Positions 7,780 through 15,048 of a DNA stretch of 26,932 bases are shown piece by piece. The notes beneath the pieces are model-generated. The model was not told where the DNA came from. It saw only the letters and a list, made by a program, of their open reading frames with translations, and did not search any database. The first letter of the stretch is position 1, and every line of letters starts with the position of its first letter. The position numbers were made by a program, and so were the translations under genes. Source of the stretch: an uncultured Flavonifractor sp. (GTDB taxonomy: Bacteria; Bacillota; Clostridia; Oscillospirales; Oscillospiraceae); contig CANDFO010000027.1 in assembly GCA_947384055.1 (NCBI GenBank), forward strand, positions 1 through 26,932, written 5' to 3'.

Positions 7780-8832
7780 TTACCCCTCCTTTCCGGCTTT
7801 CTGGGCCGCTTTCTGCTGCTGGCGCATCTCTTTGGTGACGCCGTAGCGGGCGGGCTTGCCCACCTTATCCAGCAGCCACACGCAGCAGTTCATAATGAGG
7901 ATGGCATAGGACACGCCCTCGGGATAGCCGCCGAAGTAGCGGATAAAAACGGTCAGCAGTCCGCAGCCGATGCCGAAGATGATCTCGCCGTTCTTGGTGA
8001 CGGGGCTGGTCACATAGTCGGTAGCCATAAAGAACGCGCCCAGCATCAGTCCGCCGGAGCACAGCTCATAGAGCATCCAGGTCAGGCGGTCGTTGCCCCC
8101 CATGGGGAACAGGAAGGTGAGCACCGCCACGGTGCCAATGAATGCTACCGGCACACGGGCCCGGATGACGCCCCGGACAATCAGATAGATGCCGCCCAGA
8201 ATCAGCAGCACCGCGGAGACCTCGCCGATACAGCCGCCCACATTGCCCACGAAGGTGTCCAGCAGGGTGGCGTCGGGGAGCATCTTGCCGTGCATGAAGT
8301 CCACGCTCAGAGGGGTGGCGCCGGTGAAGGCGTCGATGTACTCCTGGCTGACGCTCATGCCCAGCGGGGCCCAGTTTCCGGTGCCGGCCTTGGCCCAGGT
8401 AGTCATGGCCACCGGGTAGCAGAGCATCAGGAATGCCCGGCCGCCCAGGGCGGGGTTCATAAAGTTCTGGCCCAGGCCGCCGAAGAGCTGCTTCACCACT
8501 ACGATGGCGAAGAAGTCGCCGATAACCAGCACCCAGTAGGGCAGTGTTACCGGGCACACGAAGGCCAGCAGCACGCCGGTAACGGCGGCGGACAGGTCCC
8601 CGTTGGCGGTAGACTTGTGCATCAGCTTGCGGTAGCCCCACTCGAAGAACTCACAGGCCGCCACGGACACCGCCGTGGCGATAAGGGCCCGGAAGCCGAA
8701 GAAATAGACCGCCGCGACCAGGGCGGGGACCAGGGCAATCAAAACGTCCCGCATCAGGGACACGGTGTCGATGGGAGAGGCTACATGGGGGGAAGACGCC
8801 ACCGTGAGCCTCAGCTTCTTTTCCTCGTTCAT
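7780..8832 (-). CDS. rnfD: Rnf complex subunit RnfD, covalent FMN membrane subunit
   Basis: The 350-residue membrane protein has about eight to ten helices. TGATPL (170-175) holds T173, the expected covalent FMN site, preceded by the family segment GQNFMNPALGGRAFL. The C-terminus is basic and Gln-rich (MRQQQKAAQKAGKEG). The start codon overlaps the rnfC stop in an ATGA junction. RnfD together with RnfG, A and E forms the membrane electron path, and ion pumping (Na+ or H+) is thought to involve this subunit. Confidence 0.95.
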   Translation of the reverse strand: MNEEKKLRLTVASSPHVASPIDTVSLMRDVLIALVPALVAAVYFFGFRALIATAVSVAACEFFEWGYRKLMHKSTANGDLSAAVTGVLLAFVCPVTLPYWVLVIGDFFAIVVVKQLFGGLGQNFMNPALGGRAFLMLCYPVAMTTWAKAGTGNWAPLGMSVSQEYIDAFTGATPLSVDFMHGKMLPDATLLDTFVGNVGGCIGEVSAVLLILGGIYLIVRGVIRARVPVAFIGTVAVLTFLFPMGGNDRLTWMLYELCSGGLMLGAFFMATDYVTSPVTKNGEIIFGIGCGLLTVFIRYFGGYPEGVSYAILIMNCCVWLLDKVGKPARYGVTKEMRQQQKAAQKAGKEG

Positions 8833-10175
8833 GCTTTGGCCGCCTCCTTTGCCGCTTTTTCTTTGGCCGCCAGATTCCGCAGCTCCAGCTTGGTGACGCG
8901 GAAGGACTGGACCAGGTGCATCCGGGCGGGACAGATGTAGTTACAGGAGCCGCACTCAATGCAGTCCATGACATTGAGGGCCTCCGCTTCCTTCCACAGG
9001 CCCTTCTCGGCATACAGGTGCATGTACACGGGGGTCAGGTGCATGGGGCAGACGTTGACGCACCGCCCGCAGCGCAGGCAGACCTCTTCCGCCGCCACAG
9101 GCGCGGCCTCCGCCTTGGTGAGGCAGAGTACGGCGTTGGTACCCTTGATGATGCCCACATCCAGGGTAAACTGGGCAATGCCCATCATGGGGCCGCCGGT
9201 GAGCACCCGGTCGGGCTCCTCCCGGAAGCCCTTGGCCTCGTCAATCAGATACTGGAAGGAGGTACCCAGAGGCACCAGGCGGTTGCAGGGCTCCTGAATG
9301 GCGCCGCCGGTGATGGTGACAATGCGGTGGGTCAGGGGCCGACCGTCCACCACCGCGTTGTAGACGGCGGCGGCGGTGCCCACGTTAAAGACCGCGCAGC
9401 CCACATGGGCGGGCAGTCCGCCGGGGGGCACCTCCCGGCCGGTGATGCGCTGGATGAGCTGCTTCTCCGCGCCCTGGGGGTAGCGGGTGCGCAGGGACTC
9501 CACATGGATGTCCCCTTTGTCCCCCACCAGGGACTGGAGATGGGCGATGGCATCCTCCTTATTGGCCTCCACGCCGATGGTGGCGGTCTTGAGACCGAAT
9601 GCCTGCATGAGGATGCGCACACCTCCCAGCACCCGCTCTCCCTGCTCCAGCATCAGCCGGTGGTCGGCGGTGATGTAGGGCTCGCACTCCGCGCCGTTGA
9701 GAATCAGCGTGTCTACTTTGCCGATGCCGGAGCTGATTTTCACGTGGGAGGGGAAGCCTGCGCCGCCCATGCCGGTGATGCCGGCCTCCTTGACGATTTC
9801 GATAATCTCGTCAGGGGAGAGCCCGGTATAGTCGGGATGGGGGGTGAGGGCGGAGCCAAAGGTGTCCTGAAAATCGTTTTCGATGACCACGGACATGACC
9901 TTCGCGCCGCCGGGGTAGGGGCGGGGCTCCACCGCCGTGACCGTGCCGGACACGGAGGCGTGAATGGGGGCGCCGAGACCAGCGGTCTCGCCGATTTTCT
10001 GTCCCACCGTCACCTGGTCGCCCTTGGCGACAATGGGCTTGCAGGGGGCGCCGATGTGCATCGACATGGCAATGACCACCTGCTTGGGCGGTGCGCTCAG
10101 GGGCTTTACCGCCTGTTCGCGGGTTGCACCCTTCCGGTCATTGGGGTGCACGCCGCCGTAAAAGGTTTGCTTCAT
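8829..10175 (-). CDS. rnfC: Rnf complex subunit RnfC, NADH-binding iron-sulfur protein
   Basis: The chosen start at 10175 gives 448 residues beginning MKQTFYGGVHPNDRKG, with GAGGTGG-like ribosome binding sequence before it; a longer frame to 10205 lacks such support. The N-terminal lipoyl-like region is followed by a Rossmann-type NADH/FMN part containing GMGGAGFPSHVK and REVPPGGLPAHVGCAV. Two ferredoxin motifs, CLRCGRCVNVCP (from about 366) and CIECGSCNYICP (from about 405), close the protein. RnfC is where NAD is reduced. It is the first gene of an rnfCDGEAB operon, the gene order usual in Clostridia. Confidence 0.95.
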   Translation of the reverse strand: MKQTFYGGVHPNDRKGATREQAVKPLSAPPKQVVIAMSMHIGAPCKPIVAKGDQVTVGQKIGETAGLGAPIHASVSGTVTAVEPRPYPGGAKVMSVVIENDFQDTFGSALTPHPDYTGLSPDEIIEIVKEAGITGMGGAGFPSHVKISSGIGKVDTLILNGAECEPYITADHRLMLEQGERVLGGVRILMQAFGLKTATIGVEANKEDAIAHLQSLVGDKGDIHVESLRTRYPQGAEKQLIQRITGREVPPGGLPAHVGCAVFNVGTAAAVYNAVVDGRPLTHRIVTITGGAIQEPCNRLVPLGTSFQYLIDEAKGFREEPDRVLTGGPMMGIAQFTLDVGIIKGTNAVLCLTKAEAAPVAAEEVCLRCGRCVNVCPMHLTPVYMHLYAEKGLWKEAEALNVMDCIECGSCNYICPARMHLVQSFRVTKLELRNLAAKEKAAKEAAKA

Positions 10176-10249
10176 AGGTCCACCTCGCAAATCAGGCCCA
10201 CACACGGGCCGTTTTTATGAGCCGTTTGACCGGTATCTCAAACAGGTTT

Positions 10250-10278
10250 ATCATAACGCAAATAAGGGAAAATGTCCA
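10250..10278 (-). promoter_or_regulatory. Probable sigma-A promoter of the rnf operon
   Basis: On the minus strand TGGACA (10273-10278) and TATGAT (10250-10255) are spaced by 17 bp. The predicted transcript begins about 65-70 nt before the rnfC start. No operator or riboswitch was recognised in this short leader. Confidence 0.65.
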
Positions 10279-10534
10279 GTGAAACCGTGCAGTTTTCGAT
10301 GGTTTTCCTACAAGTCCCTGCAAGCGGGGTGCACAGCCGGCAGGCTTGCACCCAACCCCGCCGGCCGGCCCCTCGGCGGCGGCGGAAGCCGCCCCCGCTC
10401 TTTTTCATTCCGAATAATAGCCTCTGTCCACTCCACTGCATCGGACATCATACAGCACTGTTCGACCTGCCGGCCGTTTTGCCGCCGCGCTCCCGGTTTC
10501 CGGCAGGTATATGCCGAACCACACTAGGGCTTTA
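10279..10534. other. Intergenic GC-rich stretch upstream of the rnf promoter
   Basis: Only overlapping low-quality frames without ribosome binding sites are seen. The segment is unusually rich in GCCGG-type words (about 10355-10400) but no clear gene or terminator was recognised. Confidence 0.4.
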
Positions 10535-10621
10535 GAACCTGTATTCACAACGGTTGAACGCCGTCTGAGCGATTCTTTTCCCGCCCATCCAGCATTTCCC
10601 GGTTATGAATACAGGTTCTTA
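10532..10621. mobile_element. MITE-like element with inverted repeats and TTA target duplication
   Basis: The core 10535-10618 (84 bp) begins GAACCTGTATTCACAAC and ends with its complement GTTATGAATACAGGTTC: 17-bp terminal inverted repeats with one mismatch. TTA flanks it on both sides (10532-10534 and 10619-10621), which would be a 3-bp target duplication. It is too short to encode a transposase. IS5-type elements often make TNA duplications, so a derivative of such an element is possible, but the parent is not in this window. Confidence 0.55.
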
Positions 10622-10629
10622 GACAAGAA

Positions 10630-10661
10630 GAAACCCGGAAATCCTCAAATTTCCGGGTTTC
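10630..10661. repeat. Flanking hairpin on the left of repeat copy 1
   Basis: A 13-bp perfect stem (10630-10642 with 10649-10661) has loop CCTCAA and core CCCGGAAAT/ATTTCCGGG. The same core and loop recur in the hairpin on the other side of the 194-bp repeat. There is no U-tract, so terminator function is uncertain. Confidence 0.7.
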
Positions 10662-10666
10662 CAGTC

Positions 10667-10860
10667 TGTCGAAAAACTTCCCCAACGGGAAAGCCTCGCA
10701 GAGTTTTGCCGCCCGAGGGCGGCAAAATAAAGCTAAAATCGGTCATTTTCGGGGACATGTGCCTCGAAAATGACACATCTCGGCCTGCAAGTGTGCCTAA
10801 AGGGTGCGCGCGGCAGGCCGTATCCCTTTTGTCGAAAAAGGCCTCCAGCCTTTTTCGACA
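10667..10860 (+). repeat. 194-bp multi-hairpin interspersed repeat, copy 1
   Basis: The element begins TGTCGAAAAACTTCC and ends GCCTTTTTCGACA, giving 10-bp terminal inverted repeats. In order it holds TTTTGCCGCCC/GGGCGGCAAAA-type, GTCATTTTCG/CGAAAATGAC, GGCCTGC/GCAGGCC and TGTCGAAAAAGGC/GCCTTTTTCGACA palindromes. A nearly identical, inverted copy of the same 194-bp length lies at 20753-20946, and a shortened one at 13524-13684. The frames running through it are not supported as genes. It sits between the rnf promoter region and the 3' end of the glycosyltransferase gene. Confidence 0.88.
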
Positions 10861-10866
10861 GGCTCA

Positions 10867-10896
10867 AATCCCGGAAATCCTCAAATTTCCGGGATT
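10867..10896. repeat. Flanking hairpin on the right of repeat copy 1
   Basis: A 12-bp perfect stem (10867-10878 with 10885-10896) shares the loop CCTCAA and core CCCGGAAAT/ATTTCCGGG with the hairpin at 10630-10661. The third outer pair differs in a compensated way (AAACCC/GGGTTT on the left, AATCCC/GGGATT here). It lies 58 bp after the glycosyltransferase stop and may be that gene's terminator. Confidence 0.65.
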
Positions 10897-10954
10897 CTTG
10901 CACATTTTTGGCTGGATAAGTTTTAATATGTAAGGCGTCACCCCGTCTGCTCCA

Positions 10955-12019
10955 TCAGGCCCTGAAAAACGCCCGGTTGTGGTGCACTGCCGGTGAATCC
11001 GGTTTGCAGAATGCGGCCAGCTCGTTGAAAACCTCCGCTCGTTTCGGATCTCCCAGACGGTGGTAACAGACGCACAGCTGGATACAGGGAAGGTAGCCAT
11101 AGCAGTCTGGGGAAACAAACGCGCCCCGGCGGTCGTCCCTGGGGCAGGTCAGGGCCAGGGCATACCAATAGGCTGCCTGGCGGTATTGCTCCCGCTGGAA
11201 AAACCAAAAGCCGATTTCGCAGCAAGCCTCGGCCCGGGGGCGGTCATATTCAAACGTGCGGAACAGGGCCGCCAGCGCCTCCTGGTCTTGCCCCAGCTCC
11301 TTATGACAGTAGGCGCAGTGGCAGCAGGCGTCGATTTCATTTTCCACCCACCCCCGGCCTTCCGACAGGAACCGCTCAAAGATGGCCAGCGCCTCCGTCC
11401 AGCGGTGGTGGTAGTACAGCTCCCGTCCATAGTAAAACTGCTGGCGGGGCTCCAAATCCTTTCCGGCGGCCAGCTGCGCCTCATAAATCCGCAGGTTTCG
11501 GTCTGGATCGGAGGGGCGGGTTTTTCGATGGGTGACGGCAAAATCTGCATACAGGATTTTGCCGGTCGGTGTGATGACCTCATGGACGGCCCCCGTCCAG
11601 CGCATTCCGGTACGGTTTTTGATCAGGCGCTCCCGATAGTAGGAGAAGGTAACATGGCCGCTCTCATCAAATCCGGCGTGGTAAGGCGCCATAACCACCG
11701 AGACAGTGGAGTCCAGCGTCTCCTTTAAGGCAAGAAATGCCTTTCGGTCCTCCTCCAGCAGCACGTCGTCCGCATCCAGCCACATGCAGTAATCCATAGA
11801 GGCATGGGAAAAGGATTCGTTCCGAGCGGCGGAAAAATCATCCTGCCAGAGGAAATCGAAGATTCGGTTGGTGAAACGGGCGGCAATCTCCTTGGTACGG
11901 TCGGTGGAACCGGTGTCCACGATGATAATTTCGTCCACCAGGTCCGCCGCGCTCTCCAAACAGCGCTCCAGTACGTCCTCCTCGTTTTTCACAATCATGC
12001 ACAGGCTGACACTCGCCAT
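10955..12019 (-). CDS. Family 2 glycosyltransferase with C-terminal TPR-like helices
   Basis: The 354-residue protein opens with a GT-A fold: SLCMIVKNEEDVLERCLES, then IIIVDTGSTDRT and the metal-binding region CMWLDADDVL with its DxD-type acidic cluster. Residues after about 190 are alpha-helical, with repeated Tyr/Ala-rich TPR-like units, an arrangement also found in SunS-like peptide glycosyltransferases. GAAGGAGG precedes the ATG at 12019. The divergent neighbour is a probable spore-surface protein, and a sigma-K-like promoter points at this gene, so glycosylation of spore-surface protein is a reasonable inference. The sugar donor and acceptor are not deducible. Confidence 0.82.
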   Translation of the reverse strand: MASVSLCMIVKNEEDVLERCLESAADLVDEIIIVDTGSTDRTKEIAARFTNRIFDFLWQDDFSAARNESFSHASMDYCMWLDADDVLLEEDRKAFLALKETLDSTVSVVMAPYHAGFDESGHVTFSYYRERLIKNRTGMRWTGAVHEVITPTGKILYADFAVTHRKTRPSDPDRNLRIYEAQLAAGKDLEPRQQFYYGRELYYHHRWTEALAIFERFLSEGRGWVENEIDACCHCAYCHKELGQDQEALAALFRTFEYDRPRAEACCEIGFWFFQREQYRQAAYWYALALTCPRDDRRGAFVSPDCYGYLPCIQLCVCYHRLGDPKRAEVFNELAAFCKPDSPAVHHNRAFFRA

Positions 12020-12159
12020 AAAGAGGCCTCCTTCTAATCGTCGTTATCCGCTTCCGCCGGCAAAGGCCAGCGGAAGTAATATCTCAGCGGCGTTCCGGTC
12101 ATCAGTCCCCTGCTCCTATTAAATTATATCCTCTATATCGGAGCCGCGGTCCCCGAAGT

Positions 12160-12187
12160 TAGCCTATGCGTCCGCCGGCTGGAGCGT
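12160..12187 (-). promoter_or_regulatory. Sigma-K-like promoter for the glycosyltransferase
   Basis: On the minus strand, AC (12186-12187) is followed by 17 bp and CATAGGCTA (12160-12168), matching the AC-N16/17-CATANNNTA pattern of sigma-K promoters. It would give a leader of about 135 nt before the start at 12019. It is paired back to back with the similar plus-strand site at 12198-12225. Confidence 0.45.
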
Positions 12188-12197
12188 TCCCGCTGGA

Positions 12198-12225
12198 ACA
12201 GGGCCGCCCCGGCCGTCATAGAGTA
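12198..12225 (+). promoter_or_regulatory. Sigma-K-like promoter for the spore-surface protein
   Basis: AC (12198-12199) is followed by 17 bp and CATAGAGTA (12217-12225), a match to the late mother-cell sigma-K pattern. The two divergent -35 elements form the ends of one small palindrome, GTTCC-CGCT-GGAAC (12186-12199). The leader to the start codon at 12299 would be about 65 nt. Confidence 0.5.
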
Positions 12226-12298
12226 GAACAGCGGCATGAATACCTTGCCGCGCATTCTCGTTCCGGTACTGCCTGGAACACATTATGGAGTTTTGAAT

Positions 12299-13111
12299 AT
12301 GTCGATGCCTTCCTTTCCGTCCAACGGGGCGGATATGACACGAGAGGAAGCTCTGACCATGATTATTGCGTCCATCGCCATGGAGGAGCTTGCCCTAAGC
12401 CATATCCTCAATGCCGAGGGTGAGAAGCTGCAATATGTCTTAGGAACTTTGCCGGGCACGAGTCCCTGCGCTTGTCCACAGGATGTTCTGACCGTCAACA
12501 AAAGCGTGACCGCTCTTGTCGAGGCGGTTACACAGAACCAGATGCTGCTGAAAAATAAGTTAAGCCAGGTGCTGGAGTTCTGCCCGCGTCCCCCGGCGCC
12601 GCCGCCCTGCCCTCCGGAGCCCTGTCCCCCGCCCTGTCAGCCCTGCCCCTGCCCTGTGCCCCATAAAGCGCAGCCCTGTGAAGGCAGCGTCCTCCAGCTG
12701 GCAGGCCGGCGGGAAGGGGCGCTGTGGAATCCGGGCTGCCGCCTGGCCTGGAAAATGCGGAGCCGGTCGGGTAAGACCATTCGTTGGGACGAGTGCGCTC
12801 CCACCGAGATTTATCTGAGTCCAGGAAAAGCTTACGCAGTTCAGTACGCGCTGAATGTCCGCACGGAGACTCCGGCGGAAGGGACAGGAACAATTTTTCT
12901 CAGACAGTCGCCCTGCGGTATGTTTACAGACACGCTGCCGCTGTATTTTTCAATGGGAGACCTGGCCCACAGACCCCAGTCTCTGCATATGGTCTTTGTG
13001 CTACATCCCTGTCCGAATTGTGGCTGCGATATAAGCCTGTCTCTGGTGCTGGATGCCAAAAGCGCCTTATGTGTGGATGGCGCCGTAATGGATGTGATAG
13101 AGCTGCCATAA
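12299..13111 (+). CDS. Putative spore-surface (exosporium-like) protein with Pro/Cys-rich hinge
   Basis: The start at 12299 has GGAG eight bases upstream and gives 270 residues beginning MSMPSFPSNGADMTREEALT; an earlier ATG at 12236 lacks a ribosome binding site. The N-terminal helical module contains IIASIAMEELALSHILNAEG and LQYVLGTLPG, a pattern I associate with clostridial coat or collagen-like surface proteins. A Pro/Cys-rich hinge (CPRPPAPPPCPPEPC and onward) leads to a beta-rich C-terminal domain with several Cys. The sigma-K-like promoter supports late sporulation expression. No signal peptide is present, as is normal for mother-cell coat proteins. The functional call is inference from these features. 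Confidence 0.6.
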   Translation: MSMPSFPSNGADMTREEALTMIIASIAMEELALSHILNAEGEKLQYVLGTLPGTSPCACPQDVLTVNKSVTALVEAVTQNQMLLKNKLSQVLEFCPRPPAPPPCPPEPCPPPCQPCPCPVPHKAQPCEGSVLQLAGRREGALWNPGCRLAWKMRSRSGKTIRWDECAPTEIYLSPGKAYAVQYALNVRTETPAEGTGTIFLRQSPCGMFTDTLPLYFSMGDLAHRPQSLHMVFVLHPCPNCGCDISLSLVLDAKSALCVDGAVMDVIELP

Positions 13112-13461
13112 ACGGCCCGTAAATTAACCGGTGGTGTCCAAAGGCGGCATTTATGCGGTGAGGGCTGAACAAGGACTGACAATCAAAGAGCAGCTGGTCA
13201 ATTCCAACAACTGCGGAGATAAAGCCGCGAGGAACGCAGCCTGCTGTCAGCAAACTGTGGTGCGGGCAAGCGCTCAACTGCTTTGTGGATGATACCGCCA
13301 TTTATCAGCAACGCAAACTCCATCCGCGTGGAGCTTTTCAGCATGGTTCAGGATGAAATCTGCCGGGCTGCGGAGTTCCCGCCCGCAGGCGGGAAAACAA
13401 TCAGATTTGTTTTCTCCGGCGGCGTGTACGTTGGAGAAAACACAATTGGGCCCGCAAGCGT
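13112..13461. other. Gene-poor region with possible gene remnant
   Basis: A plus-strand frame starting with GTG at 13128 and ending in TGA near 13290 encodes about 53 residues (with SKGGIYAVRAEQGLTIKEQL early on), without a ribosome binding site, and adjacent frames continue coding-like composition. It may be a decayed gene fragment; no family is recognised. Inverted repeats TTCCCGCC/GGCGGGAA (about 13376-13395) and TTTTCTCC/GGAGAAAA (about 13413-13441) lie near the right end. Confidence 0.3.
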
Positions 13462-13504
13462 GTGCGCACTCATTGTCCGCTAAAGGCGGACAATGAGTGC
13501 GCAC
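13462..13504. terminator. Perfect 19-bp hairpin beside repeat copy 2
   Basis: Bases 13462-13480 pair perfectly with 13486-13504 around a 5-base loop (TAAAG). The outer end GTGCGCAC is itself a palindrome. There is no U-tract; it resembles the hairpins that bracket the other repeat copies. It could end the transcript of the minus-strand gene whose stop is at 13728, or be part of the repeat. Confidence 0.55.
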
Positions 13505-13523
13505 GGTGGGGCTGCATTCCCGC

Positions 13524-13684
13524 TGTCGAAAAAGATTGTGCCTTTTTCGACAAAAGGAATACGGCCTGCTGCGCGTACCCTTTTGGCACACTTGCAGGCC
13601 GAGAAGTGTCATTTTCGAGGGGCATGTCCCCAAAAATGACCAATTTTGACTTTGCTTTGCCGCCCTCGGGCGGCAAAATTCTGC
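13524..13684 (-). repeat. Truncated copy 2 of the multi-hairpin repeat
   Basis: This 161-bp segment starts TGTCGAAAAAG and shares the same order of palindromes as copies 1 and 3: CTTTTTCGACA, GGCCTGC/GCAGGCC, GTCATTTT/AAAATGAC and TTTGCCGCCC/GGGCGGCAAA. Its similarity stops after AAAATTCTGC, so the CTTCC end and terminal inverted repeat are missing. It has the same orientation as copy 3 and lies just after the stop of the 2-hydroxyacyl-CoA dehydratase-like gene. Confidence 0.85.
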
Positions 13685-13727
13685 TTTATGCGCATCCAAA
13701 AGAATTTCTTTTAACGGCAGCTCAGGA

Positions 13728-15044
13728 CTAATCCACAGCGGCAACGCCCGCGGATTCCAGCTCCGCAGAGGCTTCCGGCTGTCGGCCGGTCAGTCCCCGG
13801 GCGTTGGCCAGCATGAGCTTGATCCGGTTTTCCTGGTTGATTTTGGTAGCCCCCGGATCGTAATCAATCGCCACGATATTACTGTTTGGATAGTCGTCTT
13901 TCAGCTTGCGGATCATCCCCTTGCCCACAATGTGATTGGGCAGGCATCCAAAGGGCTGTGTGCAGACAATATTGGGCGTACCGGAGTGAATGAGCTCCAG
14001 CATCTCGGCGGTCAGCAGCCACCCCTCGCCCATCTTGTTGCCTTCGCCCAGATAGCCCTGAATCAGCCGCCGCAGGTCCTCAAACGTCCCCGGAGCCCGG
14101 AACCCGCTGCGCTCCATGGCGGCAATCATCGCCCGCTGGCACTTCTCCACATAGCCCTTGAGAATTTGACAGGCCTTTTTCTTAATCCACCTGCCGCCGT
14201 AGATGCCCACGTCCACCTCGCGGTTGTAGATTTTGAAAATGATGAAATCGGTAAGCCCGGGCACCACCGGCTCCGCCCCCTCGCTGAGAAGGAACTGCTC
14301 CAGATTATTGTTGCCCAGCGGGGAATATTTGATATAAATCTCCCCCACAACGCCCACCCGGACCTTGGGTTCTCCCGCTGTGGGGACCGCTCTGAGCGCC
14401 GCGGTGATGTGGTCAAAATGCGCCACCATGCTCTTGAAGGACAGTCCCCGGCCGTGCTCCATCTCCTCCAGCAGGTGGTCCTCCAGCCGGCGGATGGTCT
14501 GGTCGGTCTCGCCGGGGGTGACTTCGTAGGGCCGCACCTGGTTGGCGGTCTGGACGATGATATCCCCGTACATCATGGCGAACACCGCCTTGCGCAGGGT
14601 GTTCAGCCCCAGCTTGAAGCCGGGATTGGCCTCCAGGCCGGACAGGTTCAGGGAGATCACCGGCACATAGCTCAGCCCCGCCTTTTCCAGGGCCTTGCGC
14701 AGCAGGTGGATGTAGTTGGACGCCCGGCAGCCGCCGCCGGTCTGGGTAATCAGCAGAGCTACCTTGTGAGGGTCGTACCGGCCGCTTTTTACCGCGTCGA
14801 TGAGCTGGCCGATTACCAGCAGGGCGGGGTAGCAGGTGTCGTTGTGGACATATTTGAGACCCTCGTCCACAATGCCCCGGTGGTTGGTGGTGAGCATCTC
14901 CACCTTGTACCCCAGATTCTCGATGATGCGGGCCATCAGGCCGAAATGCACCGGCAGCATGGTGGGGAAGAGGATAGTATACTCCTCCTTCATCTCCTTT
15001 GTAAACAGCAGGCGGCCGGTCTTGTCGTAAACTAATTCTGCCAT
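13728..15044 (-). CDS. 2-hydroxyacyl-CoA dehydratase-like protein (COG3581-type, C-terminal half of the activase system)
   Basis: The 438-residue protein matches the C-terminal part of large acyl-CoA dehydratase activase-related proteins. It begins LLFTKEMKEEYTILFPTMLP and contains HNDTCYPALLVIGQ, TQTGGGCRASNYIHLLRKAL, IYIKYSPLGNNNLEQF and NIVCTQPFGCLPNHI, with Cys residues suited to an iron-sulfur cluster. In many Clostridia this part is fused to the activase domains in one protein of about 1400 residues; here it is separate. Known relatives perform ATP-dependent radical reactions, but the substrate of this branch is unknown. AAAGGAACC precedes the ATG, 4 bp after the GNAT gene. Confidence 0.8.
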   Translation of the reverse strand: MAELVYDKTGRLLFTKEMKEEYTILFPTMLPVHFGLMARIIENLGYKVEMLTTNHRGIVDEGLKYVHNDTCYPALLVIGQLIDAVKSGRYDPHKVALLITQTGGGCRASNYIHLLRKALEKAGLSYVPVISLNLSGLEANPGFKLGLNTLRKAVFAMMYGDIIVQTANQVRPYEVTPGETDQTIRRLEDHLLEEMEHGRGLSFKSMVAHFDHITAALRAVPTAGEPKVRVGVVGEIYIKYSPLGNNNLEQFLLSEGAEPVVPGLTDFIIFKIYNREVDVGIYGGRWIKKKACQILKGYVEKCQRAMIAAMERSGFRAPGTFEDLRRLIQGYLGEGNKMGEGWLLTAEMLELIHSGTPNIVCTQPFGCLPNHIVGKGMIRKLKDDYPNSNIVAIDYDPGATKINQENRIKLMLANARGLTGRQPEASAELESAGVAAVD

Positions 15045-15048
15045 AGCG

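Noticed and set aside
8290..10220. Long plus-strand ORFs opposite rnfD and rnfC
   Set aside because: They mirror conserved Rnf genes and show no family motifs.
10686..10860. A frame kept open in all three repeat copies (contains ENDTSRPASVPKG)
   Set aside because: The palindromes explain the conservation better. No ribosome binding site is present, the frames end in different flanks, and copy 2 diverges in its last part. A synonymous/nonsynonymous test over many copies could reopen this.
13274..13744. 156-codon minus-strand ORF through repeat copy 2
   Set aside because: It runs through hairpins and the end of the neighbouring gene, without a start signal.
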